Of a stretch of 64,000 nt of DNA, positions 1-8,290 are shown one piece after another (the first letter of the stretch is position 1; the number at the start of each line of letters is the position of its first letter). Origin of the DNA: JAABRB01 sp963735025 (GTDB lineage: Bacteria; Pseudomonadota; Gammaproteobacteria; Burkholderiales; SG8-39); NCBI GenBank assembly GCA_963735025.1, contig CAVTJG010000009.1, forward strand, positions 1,550,001 through 1,614,000, given 5' to 3'. Under the pieces are notes generated by a model. The model was not told the DNA's origin, made no database searches, and worked only from the letters and a program-made list of their open reading frames with translations. The translations under genes were made by a program, and so were the position numbers.

Positions 1-485
1 ATCTTCTGGATTCCGAACGGCAGCGCGTCGACGTGTTCGTGCCGATAGCGCTCGAGCTCCACGAATTCGAGCACTTCTTCCACTGCGCGCCGGTGCGCCG
101 ACTCCGCGGCGCGCACCCACGGCAGGAAGAGGCCCTCGGCAATGAGTCCTGTGCGGATCTGCGAGTGGCGCGCCACGAGCAGGTTCTCGATGACGGTCAT
201 GTGCGGAAAGAGCTCGCCATGCTGAAACGTTCGCGCAACGCCGAGCTGCGCAATGCGATGGGGCTTGGCGCGCGTGATGTCCGTCCCGTCGAACGTGATG
301 CGTCCGTCCGTCGGCCGGTAGATTCCGCAGATGCAGTTGAGCACGGAGGTCTTGCCGGCCCCATTCGGCCCGATGAGCGCCAGCAGCTCGCCCGGCCGCG
401 TGGTAACCGACACGCCCTCCAGCACCTTCAGGCCGCCAAATGCGAGCGAGATGCCCGCAAGCTTGAGCTCGGCACCCTCAGCCAT
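1..485 (-). CDS. livG: ABC transporter ATP-binding protein LivG (3' end cut by window edge)
   Basis: ATP-hydrolysing subunit of a branched-chain amino acid/organic acid (HAAT) ABC importer, cytoplasmic face. About 160 N-terminal residues are present. The Walker A is GPNGAGKT followed by S, and the LivG-type Q-loop sequence VARTFQHGELFPHMTVIENL is visible. The signature motif and Walker B lie beyond the left edge. The ATG (483-485) overlaps the stop of livF by 8 nt (ATGGCTGA), so the two ATPases are translationally coupled. It is the last visible gene of the operon acyl-CoA synthetase-livK-livH-livM-livF-livG. The substrate cannot be read from sequence; the neighbouring acyl-CoA synthetase favours a carboxylic acid over an amino acid. 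Confidence 0.93.
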   Translation of the reverse strand, partial: MAEGAELKLAGISLAFGGLKVLEGVSVTTRPGELLALIGPNGAGKTSVLNCICGIYRPTDGRITFDGTDITRAKPHRIAQLGVARTFQHGELFPHMTVIENLLVARHSQIRTGLIAEGLFLPWVRAAESAHRRAVEEVLEFVELERYRHEHVDALPFGIQK

Positions 486-1278
486 ACCAGCGACGGCTCC
501 TGCGATACTGCTTGACCTCGCGATAGCTGCGCCGTCGATCGCCCCCGCCCGCGCCGAGGTAGAACTCCTGGATGTCCGCGTGCGCGCGCAGCCGCTCGGG
601 CGTGCCGTCGAGCACGATTCGGCCGTTCTCCATCACGTAGCCGTAGTCCGCAACCTCGAGCGCGATGTGCGCGTTCTGTTCCACCAGCAGGACAGTGGTG
701 CCGAGCTCGGCGCGTACCCGCAGGATCTGATCCATCAGCTCGTCCACGATCACCGGCGCCAGGCCCTGCGACAGCTCGTCGACAAGCAGCAGGTCGGGCG
801 CGCAGGCAAGCGCCGCGCCGATCGCCAGCATCTGCCGCTCGCCGCCGGAGAGATATCCGGCCTCGCGGGCACGCAGTCTCGCGAGTGCCGGAAAGAGCGC
901 GTAGATCGATTCCGTGAGGCGCCGCCGGTCGGTGCCGCGGCGCGGCACGACTGCTTCCAGGTTCTCGGCAACGGTCAGGTTCTCGAAGACCTTGCTGCGC
1001 TCGGGCACCAGCGCGACGCCGAGCGCGGTCACCCGATGCGGCGCGAGATGCTCGATGCGCTTGCCGCGATAGCTGATCGTCCCCTCGGTCACGCGGGCAT
1101 CGTCCAGCCCGATGAATCCGGAGATCGCGCGCAGCGTCGTGGTCTTGCCCGCACCGTTCGTCCCGAGCAGCGCGACGACCCCACCCTTCGGTACCTCGAG
1201 CGACACGCCCTGCACCGCGGTGATCACACGGTGATAGACCACCTCCAGGCGCTCGAGTATCAGGAGAGGTTCAGTCAC
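478..1278 (-). CDS. livF: ABC transporter ATP-binding protein LivF
   Basis: Second ATPase of the HAAT-type importer, 266 aa. It has Walker A (GTNGAGKTT, about residue 40), signature LSGGERQML, Walker B (LLLVDELSQGL) and the switch-histidine region (LVEQNAH). The LivF hallmarks LVPERSKVFENLTVAENL and YVMENGRIVLDGTP are present. Many LivF proteins end near residue 235-240, so the basic C-terminal tail here (RRRSYREVKQYRRSRR) is somewhat long. A copy of a 69-bp palindromic repeat separates it from livM upstream, and it overlaps livG downstream. Confidence 0.95.
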   Translation of the reverse strand: MTEPLLILERLEVVYHRVITAVQGVSLEVPKGGVVALLGTNGAGKTTTLRAISGFIGLDDARVTEGTISYRGKRIEHLAPHRVTALGVALVPERSKVFENLTVAENLEAVVPRRGTDRRRLTESIYALFPALARLRAREAGYLSGGERQMLAIGAALACAPDLLLVDELSQGLAPVIVDELMDQILRVRAELGTTVLLVEQNAHIALEVADYGYVMENGRIVLDGTPERLRAHADIQEFYLGAGGGDRRRSYREVKQYRRSRRWYG

Positions 1279-1307
1279 TGGAGTAGCTCGTGTTCAATCG
1301 GAGGCAC

Positions 1308-1376
1308 GCGGGGGGTGCGGGGGGCGCGGGAAGGGTCCGGTCGCACTTCCGGAAGGGGCCCGCGCCCCCTGCTTCG
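1308..1376. repeat. G/C-rich palindromic repeat D, copy 1 (livM-livF gap)
   Basis: About 69 bp that can fold into a long hairpin: an outer arm GGGGGCGCGGG near 1320 pairs with CCCGCGCCCCC near 1360-1370, with an inner TCCGG/CCGGA stem. A second copy in the same orientation lies at 2588-2656, in the next gap of the same operon. No T-tract follows, so it is not an obvious intrinsic terminator. Confidence 0.8.
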
Positions 1377-1431
1377 TTCCTTCCGAATCCGCACGCCGAT
1401 CGTCGGCGTGGCGCAAGCGTCCTGAGAAGTT

Positions 1432-2565
1432 TCATCGGGAGCTGGAGAGGGGCTTCTGCTTGAAGGGCCACATGAGGAACCAGGCCTGCACGCGACGCCA
1501 GATGCCGACTAGCCCCTGCGGCTCGAAGACGAGAAAGAGCAGCATCACGACGCCAAACGCGGAGTAGTTGACCGCGAACACGACCGAACTCAGCGCTTCC
1601 GTGAGCCCCAGCGCTTCCATCAGCCATTCGATGAAGTACGGGAACAGGATCACGAAGATCGTTCCGAGAATTGCGCCGAGAATCGAGCCCAGACCGCCGA
1701 TGATCACCATCGCGACGTACTGGATGGTGAGGAAGAGCGAAAAGGCTTCGACGGAAACGAAACCGCGGAAATACGCGAAGAGGCAACCCGCGATGGAGGT
1801 CAGGACCGACGAGACGACGAATGCGGTGAGCTTCGCGCGCTGCACGCTGATGCCGAGCGCTCCGGCCACGGCCTCGCGCCCGTGGATGGCACGCCAGGCG
1901 CGGCCGGTCTTCGAGCGCAGGAGATTCAGGCTGAAGAGCACGGTCGCGACCGCCGCGACGAGCAGGACGAAATACCAGGCACGGGCGTCGTAGAGCTGCC
2001 ACTCGCCGATCGTGGGCGGATCGATGATGATGCCGGTCGAAAAGCCGCGCTTCGTCTCGTACTCGGCTCCGAGATAGATGACGATGAAGTGCAGAGCCAG
2101 CGTCGACACCGCGAGATAGAGTCCGCGCAGACGCAGGCTCGGCAGTCCGAAGATCAGGCCGAGTGCCGCGCCGACCAGAGCCGCTGCGGGGAGCGTTACC
2201 CAGATCGGCGCGCCGAGCTCCTTGTAGAGGATGCCGGTCGTGAACGCGCCGGCGGCCAGCAGCCCCGCGTGGCCCAGCGAGATCTGCCCCGCATAGCCAG
2301 TGAGCAGCATCAGCGCGATCGCGCCGACTGCGGCGAGCAGCACCTGGTTCGCCAGATCGAGCGCGAGCGGACCGGCGAGGAATGGGTACGCCGCGAGCAC
2401 GATCGCGAGCACCGCCAGCGACGACTTTTGCGTGCGGGTGTCGAGCAGCGCGAAATCGCGGTCGTAGCGGGTGCGGAAGTAGCCGCTGGCGCGCGGTGCA
2501 GTCATACAGTCAAGAACAGGGGCCGCGGGCGCCAGCTTGGCTCTGCCGACGACCGTGGCGGCCAT
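1432..2565 (-). CDS. livM: ABC transporter permease LivM
   Basis: Membrane permease of the HAAT importer, 377 aa, with about eight to ten hydrophobic segments. Family signatures visible are GYAGQISLGHAGLLAAGAF, LPSLRLRGLYLAVSTLAL and the cytoplasmic ATPase-coupling loop GRAWRAIHGREAVAGALGI. The start at 2565 is preceded by GAGGTGGGGC, a reasonable ribosome binding site; an alternative ATG at 2505 would remove 20 non-conserved residues and give a more typical N-terminus. It forms a heterodimer with LivH. Both flanking gaps carry copies of repeat D. Confidence 0.94.
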   Translation of the reverse strand: MAATVVGRAKLAPAAPVLDCMTAPRASGYFRTRYDRDFALLDTRTQKSSLAVLAIVLAAYPFLAGPLALDLANQVLLAAVGAIALMLLTGYAGQISLGHAGLLAAGAFTTGILYKELGAPIWVTLPAAALVGAALGLIFGLPSLRLRGLYLAVSTLALHFIVIYLGAEYETKRGFSTGIIIDPPTIGEWQLYDARAWYFVLLVAAVATVLFSLNLLRSKTGRAWRAIHGREAVAGALGISVQRAKLTAFVVSSVLTSIAGCLFAYFRGFVSVEAFSLFLTIQYVAMVIIGGLGSILGAILGTIFVILFPYFIEWLMEALGLTEALSSVVFAVNYSAFGVVMLLFLVFEPQGLVGIWRRVQAWFLMWPFKQKPLSSSR

Positions 2566-2587
2566 GCCCCACCTCGAACCATGGCAC

Positions 2588-2656
2588 CGGGGGGTGCGGG
2601 GGGCACGGGAAGGGTCCAGTCGTCCTTCTGGAAGGGGCCCGCGCCCCCTGCTTCGA
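2588..2656. repeat. G/C-rich palindromic repeat D, copy 2 (livH-livM gap)
   Basis: Nearly identical direct copy of the element at 1308-1376, differing by a handful of substitutions (for example GGGCACGGG for GGGCGCGGG). It ends in the same GCGCCCCCTGCTTCG core just before the livH stop codon. It shares the hairpin architecture of copy 1. Confidence 0.8.
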
Positions 2657-2662
2657 ATATTT

Positions 2663-3532
2663 TCATACGCGATCGAGCTCTTCTCGCGAGCCGAAGAATC
2701 CCCAGGGGCGCACGACGAGCATCGCGAGCAGGATCAGGAATGGCACCACGTCGGAAAGCAGCGGGTCGATGTAATTGACCATCAGCACCTCGGCGGCAGC
2801 GATGACGAGCGAGCCGAGCAGCGCACCGAGCAAGCTGTCCAGTCCGCCGACGAGCGCGGCGGGGAACGCCTTGAGGCCGATCACGACCATGGTGCTTTCC
2901 AGTCCCGCATCACTGGCGAGCAGCATGCCCGCGAGTCCGCCGGTGAGCGTCGCAAGCCCCCACGCGAGCGCGTAGATCGCATGCAGACCGATCCCCCGCT
3001 GCGCTGCGAGCAGCGGATTCTGACCTGCCGCTCGCATCCGGATACCCCATCTCGAAAACCGCAGGAAGGCAAAGAGCAGCGCGTAGCAGACAAGGGTGGT
3101 CAGCACGAGCGCCAGCCCAACGCCCGAGATACGCGCGTCGCCGATCGGAACCGATGCATTGGCCCAGCCGAGCTCTTCGAGTGGATAGCGCGTCTGGGTG
3201 CCGAAGGCGAGAATCATCCCTCCGCGCAGCAGGATGCCGAGCGCGATCGTCGCGAGCACTGCTGCGAGCACGGACTCCCCGGTCATGCGCCACATGAGCG
3301 CCACGTAAACGAGCACACCGACCATCAACGCGAGCGCCAGGGCGGCGGCGATGGCGACGAGCGGGTGTCCCGAGAAGAGGGATGCCGTGGCATACAGACC
3401 GTAGGCGCCGAGCATCATCACTTCTCCGTGCGCGAGCGAGAGCACGCGGCTCACCCGGTAGATGAGCACGTAGCCGCAGCTGATGAGCGCGTAGATCGAC
3501 GCGAGAACGGCAATATTGACCGCTAGCTGCAT
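2663..3532 (-). CDS. livH: ABC transporter permease LivH
   Basis: Second permease of the HAAT importer, 289 aa from the chosen ATG at 3530-3532 (MQLAVNIAVLASIYALI, the canonical LivH beginning). A GTG at 3565 would add 11 residues not typical of the family. Signatures are YVLIYRVSRVLSLAHGEVMMLGAY and the coupling loop RMRAAGQNPLLAAQRGI, with about eight membrane spans. A gap of 134 nt separates it from livK; a repeat D copy lies between it and livM. Confidence 0.93.
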   Translation of the reverse strand: MQLAVNIAVLASIYALISCGYVLIYRVSRVLSLAHGEVMMLGAYGLYATASLFSGHPLVAIAAALALALMVGVLVYVALMWRMTGESVLAAVLATIALGILLRGGMILAFGTQTRYPLEELGWANASVPIGDARISGVGLALVLTTLVCYALLFAFLRFSRWGIRMRAAGQNPLLAAQRGIGLHAIYALAWGLATLTGGLAGMLLASDAGLESTMVVIGLKAFPAALVGGLDSLLGALLGSLVIAAAEVLMVNYIDPLLSDVVPFLILLAMLVVRPWGFFGSREELDRV

Positions 3533-3666
3533 GATGCGCTGCGAGAGGCGTGCCCGCCCGGGCACGGCCGGTCGGGGTGCGGACGCGGGCGACGGGCGAG
3601 CTGCTGCAAGTCACCCGCCGCGCGGTGGCGCGGGCCGCGCGCGGGCAAGTTTCGCATTCGATGCGC

Positions 3667-4842
3667 TCAGCGCTTGACGCTGATCACCTTCCAGTCCTGC
3701 ACGCGGACGACGGCGTTCTTCGCCGGATCCCAGTGCCACACCCGGTAGTACTGGGCGGTGCGGAAGTGATTGGTCTTCGTCCACTCAAGCGGCCCGCCGC
3801 GCAGCCCTTTGAGATCGACCTTGAGATTGCTCATCGCCGCCGCGACCTTCTTGGGTGTCGGCGGCCAGGACGTCTTCTTGAGCGCGGCCTCGAGCACGAG
3901 GCCTGCCACGAAGCCCTCGGTCAGGTAGGACGTCGGGTACTTGAGCCCTGCGCGATGCGCGATCGCACGCATCTGCGCGTGGGCCGGCAGGTTGTCCTCC
4001 ATGAACGCGTTGGTCCCGATGACGTAGAACTTGCCGTCCTTGATTCGATCGAGCTCCTCCTCCGCGTTGAGGTGCGCCCAGCTGACGTAGCTGCCGTTCC
4101 AGCCCAGCCGCCGCAGCGCCTCGAAGGTCCGGACCTGCGATACCCACGGCGACCAGGAGAACACCCAGTTCGGGTCGGCGTCCTTGATCTTGGTCGCGAA
4201 CGGCGTGTAGTCGGGCGTAGGCGGCGGCGTGTACTGCGTGCCGACCGTCTTCATGCCGAGCGCGGCGGCGTATTTCTCGGCGTGCTCGATGCCGGTCCGC
4301 ACCAGCGGAATCGCCATCCCTGCGAAGCCGATGTTGACCGGTCCGCCGGCCGTCGACTTGATGAACGAGAGCGCAGCTTCCGAGTCGAGGTTCGCGCTGT
4401 AGGCCGTCGAGCAGAACTGCAACGGATCGGCCGGCGGAAAGGTTGCCGGCGGACACACGCCGCCGGCGTAGAGGAGCGGCACGCCGGCGCGCTTGGACTC
4501 CGCGACCATCGGCGCGTAGGTCGACGAGAGGCTCGTATTGATGAGGAGCACGACTTTGTCCTGCAAGATCAGCTTTTTCGCATTCGTGGCGGCTTTCGAG
4601 GGCTGGGCCTGGTCGTCGAGAATCAGGAGACGTACCTGCTTTCCGTTGATGCCCCCCTGATCGTTCAAGGAATCGATATAGGCCTTCATCGACTCGACGA
4701 TCGGCGCGTACCCGCCCGCCACCGGGCCCGTCATGGCACCCGATACGCCGACCACGTAGGCGTCCTGGGCAAGCGCCGGTGCGGCAACTAGGGCCGCCGC
4801 GACCGGAACCGCCAGAGCAAGATTTCTCATTCGCTTCATCAT
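3667..4842 (-). CDS. ABC transporter substrate-binding protein (LivK / Peripla_BP_6 family)
   Basis: Periplasmic ligand-binding protein of the importer, 391 aa. Residues 1-25 form a Sec signal peptide ending APALAQ. The mature part is a type I periplasmic-binding fold with the motif DSLNDQGGINGKQVRLLILDD and the hinge sequences expected of the family. A strong Shine-Dalgarno (AAGGAGGAG) sits 7-15 nt before the ATG. It lies 35 nt downstream of the acyl-CoA synthetase gene, so they are probably co-transcribed. Relatives of such synthetase-linked binding proteins often bind aromatic or aliphatic carboxylates; the ligand here is unknown. Confidence 0.93.
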   Translation of the reverse strand: MMKRMRNLALAVPVAAALVAAPALAQDAYVVGVSGAMTGPVAGGYAPIVESMKAYIDSLNDQGGINGKQVRLLILDDQAQPSKAATNAKKLILQDKVVLLINTSLSSTYAPMVAESKRAGVPLLYAGGVCPPATFPPADPLQFCSTAYSANLDSEAALSFIKSTAGGPVNIGFAGMAIPLVRTGIEHAEKYAAALGMKTVGTQYTPPPTPDYTPFATKIKDADPNWVFSWSPWVSQVRTFEALRRLGWNGSYVSWAHLNAEEELDRIKDGKFYVIGTNAFMEDNLPAHAQMRAIAHRAGLKYPTSYLTEGFVAGLVLEAALKKTSWPPTPKKVAAAMSNLKVDLKGLRGGPLEWTKTNHFRTAQYYRVWHWDPAKNAVVRVQDWKVISVKR

Positions 4843-4877
4843 GGCTGTCTCCTCCTTTTTGTGGTGCTCGTCGAATT

Positions 4878-6818
4878 CTACTCTCGGCCGACTACATTTC
4901 CGGCGCCGGCCGCGAGCAGCCTCTCCTCGCTGTCGTCGTACATCGCGTCGACCAGGTCGCGAAATCGCTCGATCATCAGCGTGCGCTTGACCTTGCGCGT
5001 CGGGGTGACCGGCTCGCCTTCCTCCTCCGGATCGAGTGCCTTGGGCAGGATGCGGAACGCCTTGAGCTGCTCGACACGGGCGAGTTCCGCGTTTGCGCGC
5101 GCTACCTCGCGTTCGAGTAGCAGGCGCACTTCCGGATTCAGGGCGAGGCTCGTGAATCCGGTATATGCGACATTGTGGCTGCGCGCCCAGTCCGATACGG
5201 CGTCGAAGTCGATCTCGATCAGCGCGGTCAGATATTTCTTGCCGTGACCGATGACCATGGCCTCGGCCACATAGGGGCTGGCCCGCAGCAGATTCTCGAT
5301 GAATGCCGGCGAGAGCGACTTGCCGCCCGACGTGACGATGAAATCGCGCGCGCGGTCGATGAGCCGCAGCTCCCGCACTGCACTAGTTGCTTCCGCTCCT
5401 TGAAAAGGAGGGGATGCACCCACCTCGACCCACTCGCCGATGTCGCCGGTGCGCAACCAGCCGTCGTCGCCCTTGATCTCCCGCGTCGCAGCGGGATTAC
5501 CCCAATAACCATCGAAGAGGTCGACGCTGCGCACCAGGATCTCGCCGCGATTCGTCTCGTCCTCGGAGAGCTTCACTTCCCATCCGGGCGGCATGGTGCC
5601 GACCCTGCCCGGACGCGGGAACCGTCCGCGCTGCCCGGCGATGATTCCGCCCCCGGTCTCGGTCTGACCGTAGAGCTCCATCGTGTTCACGCCCCAGATC
5701 TGCCACAGCGCCATGGTGTCCGGCGGCAACGGTGCGCCGCCGGCGACGAGCAGCTCGACCGCGTCGAGTCCGATCTTGTTGAGCAGTGGCCGGAACACTG
5801 CGTGCTTCGCGAGCGCGTAGGCGAGGGGGAAGACCGACCGGCCTTCCCACAGCCCACGAACGTGCCGCCGGCCGATCCGCATCGCGACTTCGTAGGCTGC
5901 GCGCTTGACGGCGGAAGTGCCCGCGATTCCCACGAGGACCTGCGACGCGAATTTCTGCAGATAGCGCGGCACCGTGAACAATACGGTGGGCGCGATCTCG
6001 AAGATCGTCTGGGGCAGATCCTCGACGCTCTCGCCGTAATGCGGCACCATTTTCGACAGGAGCGGCAAGGTAATGGCGATGTCGCGACCGAAGATGTGGC
6101 ACAGCGGCAGGTACGCGACGGTTCGATGCGTCCGCTCGGCCAAAGTCGAGTAGTGCACGACCATGTTCGCGGCCGCTGCGAGGTGCGTGCCGTGCGCCAC
6201 CAGTGCGCCCTTGGGATGCCCCGATGTGCCCGAGGTGTAGACGATGAACGCGCCTGTGGCGGGATCGATTCCGCGCCCGAGCCGCTCCAGCTCGTCCACG
6301 CCGACTTCCCCCGCGGATTCGAAAAGTTGCGCGAACGACCTGAGCTTGGGGTGCTCGTAGGCGAACATCGCGGAGTCGTCGATCACGACGATCCAGCGCA
6401 GCGATGGAAGCTCGTCCACAAACGGAAGGATCTTGTCGACGTACTCCTGGTCCTCGGCAACGAAGATCGTGGCGCCGCCGTCGCGCATCTGGTACTCGAC
6501 TTCCGCCGCGGACGCGGTCGGGTAGATGCCGTAGGTGATCGCGCCGAGCGCCTGCGCACCGAGATCGCACAGGATCCACTCTTCGCAGGCGTCGCCCATG
6601 ATGGCTATGCGCTCGCCCGCCGCGAGACCGAGTTCCGCGAGCGCCCGAGCCGTGCGCGCGACGAGCTCCGCATACTGGCACCACGTCCGCTCGCGATACA
6701 GCCCGAGATGCTTTGCGCGATAGGCGACCGTGTCGGGCTCGCGGCGCGCGCGCTCGGCGATCAGCAGTGGCGCGCTCTTGCCGCGCAGCTCCGCATACCA
6801 CGCCGCGGCGTCACGCAT
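4878..6818 (-). CDS. AMP-dependent long-chain/aromatic acyl-CoA synthetase with in-frame repeat insertion
   Basis: Converts a carboxylic acid, ATP and CoA to acyl-CoA, AMP and PPi; 646 aa, FadD15-type ANL family. The P-loop motif YTSGTSGHPKG is near residues 194-204, the A5 motif is ELYGQTETGG, the A7 motif is GWLRTGDIGEW and the hinge motif is DRARDFIVTSGGKSLSP. Between the A7 and hinge motifs, residues about 467-482 (GASPPFQGAEATSAV) replace the short acidic turn usual in the family. The DNA for this stretch is a copy of the dispersed palindromic repeat found between genes elsewhere in the window; the reading frame is preserved. First gene of the liv operon, so the transported acid is probably activated on entry. 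Substrate unknown. Confidence 0.92.
   Translation of the reverse strand: MRDAAAWYAELRGKSAPLLIAERARREPDTVAYRAKHLGLYRERTWCQYAELVARTARALAELGLAAGERIAIMGDACEEWILCDLGAQALGAITYGIYPTASAAEVEYQMRDGGATIFVAEDQEYVDKILPFVDELPSLRWIVVIDDSAMFAYEHPKLRSFAQLFESAGEVGVDELERLGRGIDPATGAFIVYTSGTSGHPKGALVAHGTHLAAAANMVVHYSTLAERTHRTVAYLPLCHIFGRDIAITLPLLSKMVPHYGESVEDLPQTIFEIAPTVLFTVPRYLQKFASQVLVGIAGTSAVKRAAYEVAMRIGRRHVRGLWEGRSVFPLAYALAKHAVFRPLLNKIGLDAVELLVAGGAPLPPDTMALWQIWGVNTMELYGQTETGGGIIAGQRGRFPRPGRVGTMPPGWEVKLSEDETNRGEILVRSVDLFDGYWGNPAATREIKGDDGWLRTGDIGEWVEVGASPPFQGAEATSAVRELRLIDRARDFIVTSGGKSLSPAFIENLLRASPYVAEAMVIGHGKKYLTALIEIDFDAVSDWARSHNVAYTGFTSLALNPEVRLLLEREVARANAELARVEQLKAFRILPKALDPEEEGEPVTPTRKVKRTLMIERFRDLVDAMYDDSEERLLAAGAGNVVGRE
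5391..5424. repeat. Palindromic repeat A inside the acyl-CoA synthetase coding sequence
   Basis: The CTCCTTGAAAAGGAGGGG core followed by ATGCACCCACC matches the intergenic copies at 10031-10081 and 45516-45634. Here it is translated as part of the protein without breaking the frame. Confidence 0.75.
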
Positions 6819-7076
6819 GATCGCGCACCTTGTTGCCGCGGTTCGCGGCGCCGGCCGTCTGCGTTGCCAATTGTCGTGCCTCCACCTGCCTACGGGTGAT
6901 TGTCCATTGATACGATAGCCCGATCAACCACCGTGACATGTCGTCACGCCGATACGCGATTTTCGCCTGAACGCGCACCGCGTCCGGGTCGAAAGCGGAA
7001 TGGCGATAGAATTTCGCCTGCGCGCCCGCTCTCGAAAATGCCGGCGCGGCGTTTTCATCCGAGCAAGGAGCTTCCC

Positions 7077-8189
7077 ATGACGTTGCAGTCAGACGGGCGC
7101 CCGCCGTTCCGCGCCGACCACATAGGCAGCCTGCTGCGGCCGGCGAATCTGCGCCAGGCGTTTCGCCGGCACGCGGCGAAGGAAATCGACGACGCGGCGT
7201 TTCGCGAGATCCAGGACGCGGCGATCCGCGATGTCGTGAAGCTGCAGGAGGACTGCGGCCTCGGCGTCGTCACCGACGGCGAGTTCCGGCGCGTATCCTA
7301 CTGGGCGCGATTCGTGTTTCTGACCGAGGGGCTCACCGTCAAGGAGGCGCTCTTCAAGTTTCACGACGAGCACGGACACGAGACCGACTTCACGACGCCG
7401 CACGTGGACGGGCGCGTGCGGCGGCGCGGGCCGATCACGCTGGACGAGTTTCGCTTCGTGGCCGGCATCACGAAGGCGACGCCCAAAATCACGATGCCGT
7501 CGCCGTCGACGATGCATTTCTGGCGCGGCAACCAGTACGCCGATCCCGGCGTGTATCACGATCCGGCCGAGTTCTTCGCCGAGCTCGGCAAGGTCTACCG
7601 CGAGGAGATCACGGAACTCGCGGCAGCGGGGGCGCGCTACGTGCAGCTCGATGAGGTCGCGCTGGCGGCGCTTTGCGATCCCGCAGCGCGCGAGCGCGTC
7701 AAGGCGGATGGCGGCGATCCGGAACAGCTTGTCGATCTTTACGTGGAAGCGATCAACCAGGCCGTGCAGGGCATCCCCGCCGACGTCGTCGTGGGGGTTC
7801 ACATGTGCCGCGGCAACTACAAGGGCAAGTATCTTGCCGAAGGCGGCTACGAGTCGGTTGCGGAGAAGCTTTTCCAGCGCGCCAAGGTGAATCATTTTCT
7901 CCTCGAGTTCGACACGCCGCGCGCGGGCGATTTCGCGCCGCTGCGACTGGTCCCGAAATCGAAGGGTGTGGTGCTCGGGATGGTGAGCTCCAAGGTCCCG
8001 CAGCTCGAGCCGCTCGACGAGCTCAAGCGCCGGGCCGCCGAGGCCGCGCGGCACATCGATCCCGCGCGTCTAGCGATCAGCCCGCAGTGCGGATTCGCGA
8101 GCACGATGGGCGGCAATCCCGTCACCGAGGCCGACGAGCGCGCGAAGCTCAAGCTGTGCGTCGACGCGGCGCGGGCGATCTGGGGGTGA
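7077..8189 (+). CDS. Cobalamin-independent methionine synthase C-terminal-domain (MetE-like) protein
   Basis: Single-domain relative (370 aa) of the catalytic half of MetE (UROD/MetE-like TIM barrel); full MetE is about 750 aa, so this is the short paralogue type. The zinc ligands of MetE can be traced as His242 and Cys244 (GVHMCRGN), Glu277 (FLLEFD) and Cys338 (ISPQCGF). The N-terminus RADHIGSLLRP is characteristic of the subfamily. The ATG at 7077 has AAGGAG 7 nt upstream; upstream in-frame codons encode an arginine-rich non-conserved stretch. It is divergent from the acyl-CoA synthetase operon. Such stand-alone enzymes are usually called methionine synthase II or methylcobamide methyltransferases, but the methyl donor is not predictable. 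Confidence 0.88.
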   Translation: MTLQSDGRPPFRADHIGSLLRPANLRQAFRRHAAKEIDDAAFREIQDAAIRDVVKLQEDCGLGVVTDGEFRRVSYWARFVFLTEGLTVKEALFKFHDEHGHETDFTTPHVDGRVRRRGPITLDEFRFVAGITKATPKITMPSPSTMHFWRGNQYADPGVYHDPAEFFAELGKVYREEITELAAAGARYVQLDEVALAALCDPAARERVKADGGDPEQLVDLYVEAINQAVQGIPADVVVGVHMCRGNYKGKYLAEGGYESVAEKLFQRAKVNHFLLEFDTPRAGDFAPLRLVPKSKGVVLGMVSSKVPQLEPLDELKRRAAEAARHIDPARLAISPQCGFASTMGGNPVTEADERAKLKLCVDAARAIWG

Positions 8190-8217
8190 GGGCTCAGGTC
8201 GAAGGATCGCGAAGCCT

Positions 8218-8250
8218 TGTCCCCTCCTCGAAGAGGAGGGGATAAACCAT
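8218..8250. repeat. Palindromic repeat A
   Basis: CCCCTCCTCGAAGAGGAGGGG, a near-perfect hairpin, sits between the MetE-like gene and the dehydratase gene. It is one of the type A elements scattered through the window. With no T-tract it is a repeat rather than a clear terminator. Confidence 0.8.
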
Positions 8251-8290
8251 TATCGCTTCCACCTCCCACGGAACCCCCTAGAATCTCGCC

